Notes: generated by a model from the sequence alone, not told the origin. 52,428 nucleotides of DNA from Lachnospiraceae bacterium (GCA_910575835.1 CAJTGB010000037.1:1-52428), one strand, 5' to 3'. Counted from the stretch's first letter, positions 1-8,803 are shown. Program-made: numbers and translations.

Positions 1-21
1 CATCTTTTTTCTCTTTTGTGG

Positions 22-70
22 AAAAATTTTCAGGGGGCGATGTGACTCGTATGAATCACATCGCCCCCTG
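22..70 (-). terminator. Rho-independent terminator, minus strand
   Basis: A perfect 15-bp inverted repeat (31-45 with 56-70, 10-base loop) is followed on the minus strand by a T-rich stretch (22-30). It would end transcripts arriving from the DUF4268 side. Confidence 0.75.
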
Positions 71-77
71 TTATGGA

Positions 78-388
78 CTATCTATTTCCCGACAGCCCCT
101 TCTGGGATTCTTCAAGATACTGCCGTGACAGACGAAAAGCAGATAAGGCCATTATGCTTCTTACTGATAAATCCTTCTACGCAGCCGCTTTATATCGTGT
201 ATAAACATACTCGTAAATCTCCTATTATTTGCTCCATTTACTTCTTTTCTTATCTCATCTGCTATATATCCTTCAATTTCAGACATAGATATTGTGGGTA
301 AATCCTGTGGTAATATGCTATACTCTCTGTGTACTCCATCTTCATTTCCACTATCTTCTATGTGAAATAAGATTTTATATTTTCCCTG
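78..388 (-). pseudogene. coding-like remnant, unrecognised
   Basis: On the minus strand a frame without a start runs open from 388 to a TAA at 161-163 (about 75 codons, containing YKILFHIEDSGNEDG). A second open frame (MALSAFRLSRQYLEESQKGL) ends at 78-80. Amino-acid composition looks protein-like in both, and the switch of frame near 165 suggests one broken gene. I do not recognise the family. The terminator at 22-70 follows directly, which fits the 3' end of a former gene. It could also be chance open frame. Confidence 0.3.
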
Positions 389-400
389 CTAACATTAATA

Positions 401-1168
401 TTATTCCTGTTCGTCCATATATTCCTTACGAATTTGTGACAAGCTCTTACCAGATTCCTTATGAATCGCAAACTTGTATGTTTCTACAGACTTCCAACCT
501 GTAATTCCTTTAAGCCAATCCTGCATGGACATCTCTTCATCATTGACGAAAACATGACCATTTTCAAGAAGAGTCGCTTCTTCATCAGTTCCTTTTGCAA
601 TAAGAATATCACCGACTTTTACAACTCTCCACCCAAGCATATCTTTTATCTTTGGAAGAACAGTTCTCTTAATGGACCCAGAAGGCTTTTTCATTTCCTT
701 AACCCAATTGTTAGGTTGCTCAATAATCTCAAACTTTGGTGCTGGTTCAGAGTTTCCAATTCTAAACACCTTTATCTCACAAAGAATAAAGCCTACACCC
801 TCATCTGTATGATTATTAAGCCACTCAATTGCAGCACGATGTTCTGGTCTTGCTTTTCTTACAAGCCAAATTACCAAATCAGCAGACTTCCCGGATGCAT
901 AAGTAATTAACTTACCTAAATGGTCATGGTCAGTTTCTTCAAGCTGATTCTCAATAATAATCTTCTTACCTGTGTCTGCATCTGTAGCGAATATATCTGC
1001 ATTAAAATCACCAACTGACGATTCTGTTTCTTCTACAGAAATATCAATTCCTACTTCATCACCAAGAATAGATATATTTTTCGACAACCAAGGAGTAAAG
1101 TCATGCGCCTCGTGTGACCATACTTCTCTTAAATCTTTGACTTCCTGTAATGTACCAAGGTTAATCAT
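401..1168 (-). CDS. DUF4268-like putative nuclease with C-terminal RAMA-like domain
   Basis: A 255-residue protein. Residues about 60-110 carry the segment IIIENQLEETDHDHLGKL, typical of DUF4268/DUF91-like PD-(D/E)XK-fold proteins, where the E-N-Q around residue 72 takes the place of a catalytic E-x-K. The last 70 residues (GWRVVKVGDILIAKG onward, ending SGKSLSQIRKEYMDEQE) resemble the RAMA domain found in restriction-associated proteins. The start codon at 1168 overlaps the end of the broken zinc-ribbon frame upstream by 8 nt, so the two were probably translationally coupled. A role in DNA modification or defence is inferred from the family only. No methylase or restriction partner is adjacent. 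Confidence 0.6.
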   Translation of the reverse strand: MINLGTLQEVKDLREVWSHEAHDFTPWLSKNISILGDEVGIDISVEETESSVGDFNADIFATDADTGKKIIIENQLEETDHDHLGKLITYASGKSADLVIWLVRKARPEHRAAIEWLNNHTDEGVGFILCEIKVFRIGNSEPAPKFEIIEQPNNWVKEMKKPSGSIKRTVLPKIKDMLGWRVVKVGDILIAKGTDEEATLLENGHVFVNDEEMSMQDWLKGITGWKSVETYKFAIHKESGKSLSQIRKEYMDEQE

Positions 1169-1417
1169 CGTATTCCCCCTCTAACTTTATTTTCTTTTTT
1201 CTATTATCTTTGTATGTAATTGTCAGTTCATAGCTGCAGCCATCACACACCTTGCATTCGATCATCTCCGCCCAAGGACGATACAGCCATATTACATTCT
1301 GATAAACATCAGTTTGAGACTGCCTTTTTCTGCCTCTTCCATAGCTTCAGGCGCAAGATATCCATACATGACGGGAATAACATTATTCGATTTACACTAT
1401 GGACATATACATCCCAT
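1161..1417 (-). pseudogene. broken zinc-ribbon protein gene
   Basis: A good ribosome site (GGAGG) precedes the ATG at 1417. The frame reads MGCICP, then an in-frame TAG where a residue between two zinc-ligand cysteines is expected, then CKSNNVIPVMYGYLAPEAM. It stops again near 1300. The remaining homology continues in another frame as WAEMIECKVCDGCSYELTI and ends at 1161, overlapping the next start by 8 nt. The two CxxC pairs are those of a small zinc-ribbon protein common in Firmicutes. One nonsense change and one frameshift make it non-functional unless read through. Family assignment is by eye. Confidence 0.55.
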
Positions 1418-1628
1418 ACAATACCTCCAATCAAAAAAGCATCCAGAACTCGCCCGAATGCCAATAATACTTCTATATAAATACGGGATGAATTCTTTGT
1501 TTTACAATGCTTTTCCTCTCAAAAAATGGTTATAAGATTACTAAGTTATATTGTATCATCCAAGCCTTATTTTTACCAGCAAAAAGCATGCGTTGATAGC
1601 CGCACAGCAGACTACTCTGCAAAAGGCA

Positions 1629-2470
1629 TCAAAAGTTACTTGTTGCCTCTCCAATATCATCAACAATACCGATAGATTGTTTTTTTATTTCCGTTGGGAT
1701 ATAGGCTTCTGACAGATTAATACATATATAAACGGCATTGGGGTTCTTGTAGGTCATTTGCCAAAACGGATATTTAATAATTCCCGGCGTATTACCGCCA
1801 ACACCTAATTCCAAATATACAATATTCAAGTCCTTATAACGCCTTACAAAGTTTTGATACCTATTTGCTGCTATATGCCAGTCGTTATCCTCAACAAAAG
1901 TATTGTCTGCCCGTAGATTCATTGACATGGGCGCACCACAAACCGGGCAATGTGGAACTAATTCGGACGGAATACGCATATTTTCTTGTTCAGCAACCAT
2001 TCTTTTAATCATGGATTCATTATCATACGTTTTATTGTGACAAGGTTTTGAACATTGCCATAACCCATAATCGCCCTGTGTATAAAATAGCCTCTGCTTA
2101 TCAAAACCCGCCTTTTGAAAACAGTGGTCTACATTGGTTGTCAAAACAAAATAGTCTTTGTCCTGTATCAGATTTTGTAAATCGTTATAAACGGATTTCG
2201 GCGCATTTTGATAACGTTCATAAAAATGTAACGGCTCCAATACGCCCAATGTTCTTCTAATGTTTTGTAGGGATAAAAGCCCGCTGAATACATATCCTTA
2301 AAATGATATTTTGCTATGAAATCCGGGAAGTTATCCTCAAACCGTTTCCCAGAATAAGTAAATCCGGCAGACGTAGACAGTCCTGCCCCTGCTCCAATCA
2401 AGATAGCGTCTGCACTCTGAATTTTTATTTTGGCTTTTTCGATGTTATCCCAATAACTGCTTAGCTGCTT
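1629..2470 (-). pseudogene. SirTM-type sirtuin (protein ADP-ribosyltransferase), frameshifted
   Basis: Two overlapping minus frames make one sirtuin of about 280 residues. The N-terminal part (start 2470, [10 protein letters not shown]) has the NAD-binding GAGAGLSTSAGF motif and runs to YWSRYIF. The rest continues one frame over from ERYQNAPK. A single missing base near 2213 explains the break. The second half has TTNVD, a zinc site (CSKPC and CPVC) and YTQGDYG, where Gln replaces the catalytic His of deacetylase sirtuins. That replacement is known for the SirTM class, which ADP-ribosylates lipoylated GcvH-like proteins and sits beside a macrodomain hydrolase. The macrodomain remnant lies immediately upstream. 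GcvH-L and LplA partners are not in the window. Confidence 0.75.
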
Positions 2471-2612
2471 CATTTGGAAAATGAAACTCCCCCGTAGAAA
2501 TGCAGCAAAAAGCAATGCTTTTCAACTGATACTCTGCGGCAAGTTCAAGACAGGAACGGTAACAGTCTGATAACAGGTTACAAGCTCTCTGTGCAGAATC
2601 CACTGCCCGCAC
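2445..2612 (-). pseudogene. 3' fragment of SirTM-linked macrodomain hydrolase
   Basis: An open minus frame of 55 codons without a proper start reads [20 protein letters not shown] and [16 protein letters not shown] before a TAA at 2445-2447. This is the C-terminal half of the macrodomain protein that removes ADP-ribose in SirTM operons. The 5' half is gone: the fragment begins about 16 bases after the stop of the P-type ATPase at 2629, so a deletion or insertion event joined the metal operon to it. It overlaps the sirtuin start (2470) in another frame, which matches the tightly packed original operon. Confidence 0.65.
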
Positions 2613-2628
2613 GGAACCCCCTCCCCTC

Positions 2629-4644
2629 TTATAATTTCTTCACAAACAGACAGCGGATCGCGTTCAGTACCGCAAGAATCATAACACCTACATCCGCAAA
2701 GATTGCCAGATACATATTTGCAATACCCACAGCCCCTAATGCAAGGCAGGCAAACTTAACCGCCAGTGCAAATACAATATTCTGATAGACAATCCGCAGG
2801 CATTTTCTGGAAATCTTGATTGCCTTTGCAATCTTGACCGGGTCGTCATCCATCAAAACGATGTCCGCCGCTTCGATTGCCGCATCCGAACCCATCGCAC
2901 CCATAGCAATACCGATATCCGCTCTGGAAAGAACCGGTGCATCATTGATACCGTCGCCTACAAACGCCAACTTTGCCTTACCCGGTTTCATTTGCAGAAG
3001 TTCTTCCACCTTATCCACCTTATCAGCCGGAAGAAGCTCACTGTGCACCTCATCAATCCCAAGGGCAGCAGCAACCTGATCCGCCACTTTCTTTGCATCC
3101 CCGGTCAGCATGACAGATCTTTCTACCCCTGCTTTCTTCAATTCTGCAATCGCCTCCTTGGCATGGGGTTTTATAATATCGGAGATTACGATATGCCCTG
3201 CATATTTTCCGTCTATTGCCATGTGAATGATTGTTCCGGTCGAGTGACAGTCCTGATAGGGAATGTTCAGATGCTTCATCAATTTATCATTACCGGCTGC
3301 CACTTCTTTACCGTCTACTTTTGCCGTCACACCATTTCCGCTGATTTCATGTATATCTGATACACGGCTTCTGTTAATTTCTTTTCCGTATGCCCGCTGT
3401 AAGCTCTTGCTGATAGGGTGGGAAGAAGCACTCTCTGCCAGAGCTGCATATTCAATCAGCTTCTCATCCTCCATAGTAGAATGATGAATCCCATTTACCT
3501 CAAAGACACCCTTTGTCATGGTTCCGGTCTTATCAAAAACAACATACTTAGTCTGGGAAAGAATTTCCAAATAGTTAGAGCCTTTCACCAGCACACCCTC
3601 TTTGCTTGCGCCTCCAATTCCCGCAAAGAAACTCAAAGGAATACTGATCACCAACGCACATGGGCAGCTGATAACTAAAAAGGTCAATGCCCGGTAAATC
3701 CAGACACCCCAGTCTGCGGACAGCCCCATAAAGAGCATACGGACAATCGGAGGAAGGAACGCCAGCGCTAATGCACAATAGCAGACTGCCGGAGTATAGA
3801 TTTTCGCAAACTTTGAGATAAAATCTTCCGACTTTGATTTACGGGAGCTTGCATTTTCTACCAGATCCAAAATCTTGGAAACCGTGGATTCACCAAACGC
3901 TTTCGTTGTCTGTATCTTCAATACACTTGTCATACTGATACATCCACTGATCACTTCATCCCCTGCTTTTGCCTCCCTCGGCAGGCTTTCCCCTGTCAAT
4001 GCGCTGGTATTCAGACTGGATGAACCTTCAACGATAATTCCATCAATCGGCACTTTCTCTCCAGGCTGAACAACGATAACACTGCCAATCTCTACTTCAT
4101 CCGGGTCTGCCTTCTCCAGTTTGCCATTTCGCTCAACATTCGCATAATCGGGACGGATATCCATCAGATTACTGATATTACGGCGGCTCTTACCCACTGC
4201 ATAACCCTGGAACCATTCACCGATCTGATAAAACAACATAACGGCAATCGCTTCCAAATATTCACCATTCTCATAAATAGCCAGCGCCATCGCTCCAATG
4301 GTGGCCACTGCCATCAGAAAGCTCTCGTCAAATACCTGGCGGTTTTTAATTCCTTTTGCCGCTTTCCTTAAGATGTCATATCCGATAATGAAGTAGTCAA
4401 TCAGATAACACGCAAAGCGTATCCACCGCCCTGCAGACGGGAATAAATAATTGTCGACCGTATCAAACGCCTCTGCGGAAATAAACTGGAGCGACAATAA
4501 TATAACCGCAGTAATCAAAATCCGAATCATCATAGTTCTCTGCTTTTTGGTCAATCCCCCTTTGCGGCTGCCGATAAAAACAAGAACAACAGAAGCCATT
4601 ATAATAACGACCGTCAGCAGTATACTTATCACTAATTCCTGCAT
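2629..4644 (-). CDS. heavy-metal P1B-type ATPase (Zn/Cd/Pb exporter)
   Basis: A 671-residue ATP-driven metal exporter of the inner membrane. It shows the phosphatase motif TGES (about 217-220), the metal-site motif CPC in TM6 (about 327-329), the phosphorylation motif DKTGT (about 371-375), an HP motif (SSHPIS) and GDGINDAP. The last membrane helices contain a Lys ([12 protein letters not shown]) and an Asp ([15 protein letters not shown]), features of the P1B-2 (Zn/Cd/Pb) group rather than Cu pumps. The usual N-terminal metal-binding domain is absent. The separate HMA protein upstream (4778-4996) supplies it in trans. The two share one operon under the promoter at 5069-5097, with a terminator-like hairpin between them. 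CadA/ZntA-like. The metal specificity is inferred. Confidence 0.93.
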   Translation of the reverse strand: MQELVISILLTVVIIMASVVLVFIGSRKGGLTKKQRTMMIRILITAVILLSLQFISAEAFDTVDNYLFPSAGRWIRFACYLIDYFIIGYDILRKAAKGIKNRQVFDESFLMAVATIGAMALAIYENGEYLEAIAVMLFYQIGEWFQGYAVGKSRRNISNLMDIRPDYANVERNGKLEKADPDEVEIGSVIVVQPGEKVPIDGIIVEGSSSLNTSALTGESLPREAKAGDEVISGCISMTSVLKIQTTKAFGESTVSKILDLVENASSRKSKSEDFISKFAKIYTPAVCYCALALAFLPPIVRMLFMGLSADWGVWIYRALTFLVISCPCALVISIPLSFFAGIGGASKEGVLVKGSNYLEILSQTKYVVFDKTGTMTKGVFEVNGIHHSTMEDEKLIEYAALAESASSHPISKSLQRAYGKEINRSRVSDIHEISGNGVTAKVDGKEVAAGNDKLMKHLNIPYQDCHSTGTIIHMAIDGKYAGHIVISDIIKPHAKEAIAELKKAGVERSVMLTGDAKKVADQVAAALGIDEVHSELLPADKVDKVEELLQMKPGKAKLAFVGDGINDAPVLSRADIGIAMGAMGSDAAIEAADIVLMDDDPVKIAKAIKISRKCLRIVYQNIVFALAVKFACLALGAVGIANMYLAIFADVGVMILAVLNAIRCLFVKKL

Positions 4645-4692
4645 AACTATCTCCTTTCAACAATTAAGTATGTGTTTATTTGTTTGTGAGAG

Positions 4693-4735
4693 AAAAGGCA
4701 CCCCAAACTGCCGAGGTGCATTGTTAAGGGTGCCC
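4693..4735 (-). terminator. intercistronic terminator-like hairpin
   Basis: On the minus strand GGCACCC (4728-4734) pairs with GGGTGCC (4697-4703), followed by TTTT (4693-4696). It lies between the HMA gene and the ATPase gene and could make the chaperone transcript more abundant than the pump transcript. The loop is large (24 nt), so efficiency is uncertain. Confidence 0.5.
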
Positions 4736-4777
4736 ATCCATTCCGCAGCCCTGCATTGCAAGGCATGGCAGTTCTGA

Positions 4778-4996
4778 TCAAAGAAAAATTTCGCAGTCAG
4801 GCTCAACTTTCTTGCAGGCTTTCAGAACATCCTCCATTACCGCTTTCGGATCCTTGCCTTCCTCAAACTCCACAATCATCTTCAGAGCCATGAAATTCAC
4901 GGTTGCGTCCTGCACGCCGGAAGTCTTCTTGGCAGCATCCTCCATCAGGTTTGCACAGTTGGCACAGTCCACATCAATCTTATAAGTCTTTTTCAT
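4778..4996 (-). CDS. heavy-metal-associated (HMA) domain metallochaperone
   Basis: A 72-residue stand-alone HMA domain. The metal site is DCANCANLMEDA near residues 10-21, with the CxxC-type pair preceded by Asp, a pattern of Zn/Cd-type rather than Cu-type sites. The C-terminal tail carries a second Cys cluster (ACKKVEPDCEIF). It is the first gene of the minus-strand metal operon, 133 nt ahead of the ATPase that lacks its own HMA domain, so it most likely hands metal to that pump. A strong sigma-A promoter with an operator dyad lies upstream. Confidence 0.88.
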   Translation of the reverse strand: MKKTYKIDVDCANCANLMEDAAKKTSGVQDATVNFMALKMIVEFEEGKDPKAVMEDVLKACKKVEPDCEIFL

Positions 4997-5014
4997 AGGG
5001 ATAAATCCTCCTTG

Positions 5015-5028
5015 TTAAATATATTTAA
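5015..5028. promoter_or_regulatory. AT-rich palindrome in HMA leader
   Basis: A perfect 14-bp palindrome, TTAAATATATTTAA, lies between the start of the HMA gene and the operator dyad. It may be a second regulator half-site pair. No direct evidence. Confidence 0.35.
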
Positions 5029-5035
5029 TAATTTT

Positions 5036-5059
5036 ATGATTAAGCACTTGTTTAATCAT
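5036..5059. promoter_or_regulatory. operator dyad of the metal operon (probable ArsR site)
   Basis: ATGATTAA and TTAATCAT form an 8-bp inverted repeat with an 8-bp spacer. It sits over the +1 region of the minus promoter and overlaps the -35 of the plus promoter. One repressor bound here could shut both directions, as ArsR/CadC proteins do. Confidence 0.6.
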
Positions 5060-5076
5060 CATGGCTGCAGTATAAT
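5048..5076 (+). promoter_or_regulatory. sigma-A promoter of the arsR-araC unit
   Basis: TTGTTT (5048-5053) and TATAAT (5071-5076) with 17-bp spacing. The -10 boxes of this and the divergent promoter overlap, so the two promoters are mutually exclusive. Confidence 0.55.
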
Positions 5077-5097
5077 ACAGACAGAAACAGAAGTCAA
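5069..5097 (-). promoter_or_regulatory. sigma-A promoter of the HMA-ATPase operon
   Basis: On the minus strand TTGACT (5092-5097), 17-bp spacer, TATACT (5069-5074). It is followed by the operator dyad at 5036-5059. Confidence 0.75.
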
Positions 5098-5115
5098 TGC
5101 TTTAAAAGCACACCC

Positions 5116-5153
5116 TTCCAATTGGGCGAAAAGCATTTCCGATTGGGCGAAAA
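5116..5153 (+). repeat. 21-bp-phased direct repeat in the arsR leader
   Basis: TTCCAATTGGGCGAAAA (5116-5132) and TTCCGATTGGGCGAAAA (5137-5153) are direct repeats with one difference and a 21-bp period, two helical turns. They lie between the promoter and the ArsR start. Such phased repeats are typical of AraC-family binding sites, and an AraC gene is second in this unit. Confidence 0.6.
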
Positions 5154-5166
5154 CAGAGGAATTTGT

Positions 5167-5532
5167 ATGTTAAAAAAAGAACTGCCGCACCATCATGAAG
5201 AAGAAACAGAAAACTCACGTATACAGGAACAGCTAAGTAAAATTGACAATTTCCAGACGGTTGCAGAAATCTTCAAACAGCTTGGGGACACCACCAGAAT
5301 CCGCATCTTCTTTATGCTGTGCCACTGTGAAGAGTGCGTGATCAATATTTCCGCCATGCTGGATATGTCCAGCCCTGCGGTATCCCATCATCTCCGGCCG
5401 TTACGCAACAGCGGCCTGATCGTCAGCCGCCGCGAAGGGAAAGAGGTCTATTACCGGGCAGCAGACACGCCGCAAAGCCAGCTCCTGCACCAGATGATCG
5501 AGCAGGTTATGGAAATTGCCTGCCCCAAATAA
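5167..5532 (+). CDS. ArsR/SmtB-family metal-sensing repressor
   Basis: A 121-residue winged-helix repressor. The HTH region reads INISAMLDMSSPAVSHHLRP, and the preceding helix has cysteines and acid residues (CHCEECV) where CadC/SmtB-type sensors bind metal in the ELCVCDL motif. The N-terminus is His/Glu-rich (HHHEEE), a possible extra metal ligand. The start at 5167 is chosen because AGAGGA stands seven bases before it. The longer frame from 5122 would run through the direct repeats without a ribosome site. It is divergent from the HMA-ATPase operon and likely represses it until Zn, Cd or Pb binds. It is followed 24 nt later by an AraC gene. Confidence 0.88.
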   Translation: MLKKELPHHHEEETENSRIQEQLSKIDNFQTVAEIFKQLGDTTRIRIFFMLCHCEECVINISAMLDMSSPAVSHHLRPLRNSGLIVSRREGKEVYYRAADTPQSQLLHQMIEQVMEIACPK

Positions 5533-5556
5533 AGAGAAATAAAGGAAGGTATCAAA

Positions 5557-6489
5557 ATGATAGATGAATTGACAGACATCCGCAGCTCCTTTATCAAGAG
5601 CCATAGCATGAATCATATAAAAGCAATTGAATTATATCCCGGCATTGAATTAACTTACCTTACCCTGACAACAGGCCATTTCTCCGTACACCATGCCGCC
5701 CTCGACCATATACTCGAAATCAATTACTGCCGTTCGGGACGTATTGGATGGGACATGGGGAATGGAAACAGTGTCTACCTCGGGCAGAAGGATTTTTCCC
5801 TGCACACCATGAAATCCTGTGCGGATTCCGTCATGTCCCTGCCAAACGGAGATTATGAAGGGCTTACCATCAGCATCGACTTAAGAGAACTTACAGATGA
5901 TCCTCCAGAGGCACTTTCCGGGACAGGGATCACAGGGACGTTTCTATATAATAAATTCTGCAAAAACAGCCCCATTACCTCGCTTGCAGGAAACGAACAG
6001 ACGGAAAGTATTTTTTCCGCATTTTACAGCCAGCCCGAACCTCTGCAGCTTGCCTGGCAAAAAATAAAGGCTTTGGAACTCCTGCTGTATCTTGGAGGGT
6101 TAAAAGTTGACTCCAAAAACTGCCTGACAGAATACCAATCAGAACAGATTGAAACTATCAGGAAGATCCATAAACAGCTCGCAGAGCATATGGAACAAAG
6201 GTTCACCATTGAGTCACTGTCAAAACAATATCTGATAAACCCTACCACATTAAAAACCCTGTTCAAATCGGTCTATGGGACCTCGATTGCCGCCCACATG
6301 AAAGAACACCGCATGGAGCGGGCAGCCAAACTGCTCCGGGAAACAGGCTTAAGCATTGCTGAAATTGCCGGAAGTGTAGGATATGACAGCCAGAGCCGAT
6401 TTACGGCAGCCTTTAAAGCGCACTGGGGAAAGCTCCCCAAGGACTATCGGAACACTTCCGGGATTTCAAAGTTGCAGATTTTTTCCTAA
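5557..6489 (+). CDS. AraC-family transcriptional regulator (PchR-like)
   Basis: A 310-residue regulator. The N-terminal effector domain is of the type seen in PchR-like AraC proteins of metal-acquisition loci. The C-terminal domain (about 205-305) has the two HTH motifs, including FTIESLSKQYLINPTTLKTL and ETGLSIAEIAGSVGYDSQSR. AAGGAAGG precedes the start. It follows the ArsR gene by 24 nt on the same transcript, so its supply may be metal-dependent. No siderophore or exporter gene follows: the next gene is convergent and the stop codons overlap (6486-6489). Its own binding site may be the phased repeat at 5116-5153. Confidence 0.85.
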   Translation: MIDELTDIRSSFIKSHSMNHIKAIELYPGIELTYLTLTTGHFSVHHAALDHILEINYCRSGRIGWDMGNGNSVYLGQKDFSLHTMKSCADSVMSLPNGDYEGLTISIDLRELTDDPPEALSGTGITGTFLYNKFCKNSPITSLAGNEQTESIFSAFYSQPEPLQLAWQKIKALELLLYLGGLKVDSKNCLTEYQSEQIETIRKIHKQLAEHMEQRFTIESLSKQYLINPTTLKTLFKSVYGTSIAAHMKEHRMERAAKLLRETGLSIAEIAGSVGYDSQSRFTAAFKAHWGKLPKDYRNTSGISKLQIFS

Positions 6490-7259
6490 GCAGTCATATC
6501 TACGCTCAACGGTGTAACAGATATTTTATTCTCTACATATACTGCGTAAATATCACTGTTTTTTTCCAGTGAATCCACGTCCACATACTGCATAGCCTTT
6601 AAACTGTATGGCTTATCAAATCTTCTTTTTTCAGGCTTTATAAAATAGAAGTAATTCTGTCTGCTCTGTACTGTGATCCGATATGAAAACGGCTCTTTTA
6701 TACAAGCTGGAACATTGATATTCCAAATATCCGTTCCCTTTGGCATACCGTGTATCAGCACATCCTCGACAAATTGACGCAGTATCGTTTTTGCCGGTTT
6801 CCAGTCAATTACGTCAAATTCTTCTGACCGGTGCTTCCCATACTCAACAGCCGCAGATACCGCGATTCCCGGAATTCCGTGACTGCTCGCTTCAAATGCT
6901 GCTCCCAGCGTACCGCTGCATGTAAGTGTAGTACCCAAATTCTCGCCGTAATTGATACCGCTTATACATAGATCCGGCTTTCTCTCAGACAATTCCATCA
7001 CCCCATGAGCGACTGCCAGCGCCGGGGAACCGTGTACCGCGTATGCCCTATAATCTCTACCCTCAACATTCATTAACGTCTCTTCGATTATTCCGCTTCC
7101 CTCCGTTCTTGGAAATGCTCTGCCCATCCCGGTCTGCTGCACAGCCGGGGCTGCAATAAACAACTCCCCATATGCCGCCGCTGCCTCTGCCGCCGCCATT
7201 AAGCCCGGGCTTCGGATTCCGTCATCATTCGTGAGCATGATCAATGGTTTCTTCATCAT
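6486..7259 (-). CDS. surE: SurE-family 5'/3'-nucleotidase
   Basis: A 257-residue metal-dependent phosphatase that acts on nucleoside 5'/3'-monophosphates and, in some members, short polyphosphate. The N-terminal LTNDDGIRSPGL holds the two catalytic Asp of the family. SGINYGENLG holds the conserved Asn, and CSGTLGAAFEA the following family segment. GGGAG six bases before the ATG supports the start. It stands last on the strand of the ygc-like cluster, 113 nt behind the sugar kinase with a compact hairpin between. It may recycle a nucleotide or dephosphorylate an intermediate, which is inferred from position only. Confidence 0.92.
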   Translation of the reverse strand: MMKKPLIMLTNDDGIRSPGLMAAAEAAAAYGELFIAAPAVQQTGMGRAFPRTEGSGIIEETLMNVEGRDYRAYAVHGSPALAVAHGVMELSERKPDLCISGINYGENLGTTLTCSGTLGAAFEASSHGIPGIAVSAAVEYGKHRSEEFDVIDWKPAKTILRQFVEDVLIHGMPKGTDIWNINVPACIKEPFSYRITVQSRQNYFYFIKPEKRRFDKPYSLKAMQYVDVDSLEKNSDIYAVYVENKISVTPLSVDMTA

Positions 7260-7294
7260 CTTCCGCTCCCTTCTGTTGAATTTCTGTTATCTAA

Positions 7295-7352
7295 CTTAAA
7301 ACTCCCCGCAGACAGCTTGTTCTCAGGCAAGTCTCCACAGGGATATTTTAAG
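7295..7352 (-). other. intercistronic hairpin between kinase and surE
   Basis: On the minus strand CTTAAAA (7346-7352) pairs with TTTTAAG (7295-7301). Inside this, CCC/GGG, AGAC/GTCT and CTTG/CAAG pairs give a compact structure. No T-run follows, so it is more likely a processing or stability element than a terminator. Confidence 0.4.
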
Positions 7353-7372
7353 GAGGAAGTATGTATTTTTAA

Positions 7373-8803
7373 TTAACTGAATATTTCATATGTCTTCTTA
7401 AGCACTTCGTCTGTATGCTCTGTGATTCCAAGGTAGACCGGAAGCATTTTCTTATACAGCTCTACATTCTCTGGATTCGGTTCAAATGTATCTTTAATGC
7501 GTACCATTCCTTCCACCGCTTCATCAAATCCATCATATACGCCTGCCGCAACTGCCGCGCAGATTGCCGAGCCAAGTCCTGCCGCACCGTTTACTTCATT
7601 TCTTATAGTGCACATATCAAACACATCCGCCAGTATCTGCATGAACAGATTGCTGTTAGAACCGCCTCCCGTTACGATCATTTTATCAAGCGTAACGCCG
7701 ACCTCGCTGCTCATATCATCTACATGCTTTTTCATAGTCATTGCCACTGCTTCTAAAAGAGAGCGGTAAATGTGCCCTCTGGTATGTCTTCCGTCAAATC
7801 CGATCATAATACCTTTCTTATAGCGGGCATCCACCGGAGCCAGCCAGTCAAGTACTGTCATGAGTCCGTCGCTTCCAGTCGGAACCTTTTCAGCCTCCTC
7901 GCTCAGAAGTTCTTCCGCAGACATTCCCATATCTTTCGCCATCTTTATATAGCTCTCGCCAAGCACTTCTCTGAACCAGCTTATTGTCCACATACCTCTG
8001 CGGATTCCGTTGCTGTCATAAAGATATTTATTCGGCACACAGGAGAATTTGGGCCACGCATAGGAAGTTCCTTTCAAATTCTCTTTACCTTCCATCATAG
8101 CCGTAGTGTAGGTTCCAAGAGACAGGCACGCCGTAGTCTCTCCCATACAGCCTGTTCCCAGTCCTTCTACCGCTTTATCATTAGAAGTAGCCACCACCGG
8201 AACTCCCTCTGGAAGTCCTGTCCGCTCAGAGGCTTCCTTTGTCACATATCCAAGAATTTCCCCCGGCATTACCAGATCAAAGAGCATTTCCTTAGGCATC
8301 CCTGTTGCCTTGTAGCTTTCTGGATTGTCCGACCATCTCCAGTTATCCACATCTACCGGCCAGCCGTACTCATAATTTGCAATCGTATCTTTGAATTCTC
8401 CTGTCAGACGGTTCGTAATGTATCCCGAAGAAGCACAGATCCATCTGACATCCGGATTCGCATGGTCATATGGCTGTGATACGCGGATATCCATCCAACT
8501 AAGCGCCGGCTGTGCCAGAGTACCGTCTTCTTTCAGATAAGCACGGCAGCAGCGTATCGTACACAAGCCGATTCCAACGATATCCTTTGCATCGCCCTCA
8601 AACCTCGCCATACATTTTTTCGACGCAGCACAGATCGCGTCCCACCAGTCGTCATCTGGATGCTCCACATAGCCCGGCTTTGGCAGATCATACGGTCTGA
8701 GCGGTTCTTTATCCTCGCAGATAATATTTCCTTTTGTGTCAAAAATCGTTATCTTCGCGCTCTGTGAGCCTTCATCAATGCCAATGATATATTTTTCGCT
8801 CAT
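7373..8803 (-). CDS. FGGY-family carbohydrate kinase (YgcE-like)
   Basis: A 476-residue cytoplasmic ATP-dependent kinase of a sugar, polyol or sugar acid. The first phosphate-binding motif (GIDEGSQSAK) is at residues 8-17. The substrate-side motif ALSWMDIR is near 105, the second phosphate region CLSLGTYTTAM is central, and the adenosine motif VTGGGSNSNLFMQ is near 395. Length and motif order match the family. AGAGGGG precedes the start, and the SDR gene ends 22 nt upstream, so the two are cotranscribed from the promoter at 9802-9830. In E. coli the ygcW (SDR) and ygcE (kinase) genes lie in the same uncharacterised cluster. The substrate cannot be read from sequence. Confidence 0.9.
   Translation of the reverse strand: MSEKYIIGIDEGSQSAKITIFDTKGNIICEDKEPLRPYDLPKPGYVEHPDDDWWDAICAASKKCMARFEGDAKDIVGIGLCTIRCCRAYLKEDGTLAQPALSWMDIRVSQPYDHANPDVRWICASSGYITNRLTGEFKDTIANYEYGWPVDVDNWRWSDNPESYKATGMPKEMLFDLVMPGEILGYVTKEASERTGLPEGVPVVATSNDKAVEGLGTGCMGETTACLSLGTYTTAMMEGKENLKGTSYAWPKFSCVPNKYLYDSNGIRRGMWTISWFREVLGESYIKMAKDMGMSAEELLSEEAEKVPTGSDGLMTVLDWLAPVDARYKKGIMIGFDGRHTRGHIYRSLLEAVAMTMKKHVDDMSSEVGVTLDKMIVTGGGSNSNLFMQILADVFDMCTIRNEVNGAAGLGSAICAAVAAGVYDGFDEAVEGMVRIKDTFEPNPENVELYKKMLPVYLGITEHTDEVLKKTYEIFS

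Noticed and set aside
1418-1628. Further coding sequence between the sirtuin end and the zinc-ribbon pseudogene
   Set aside because: Only short frames and AT-rich promoter-like sequence were found.
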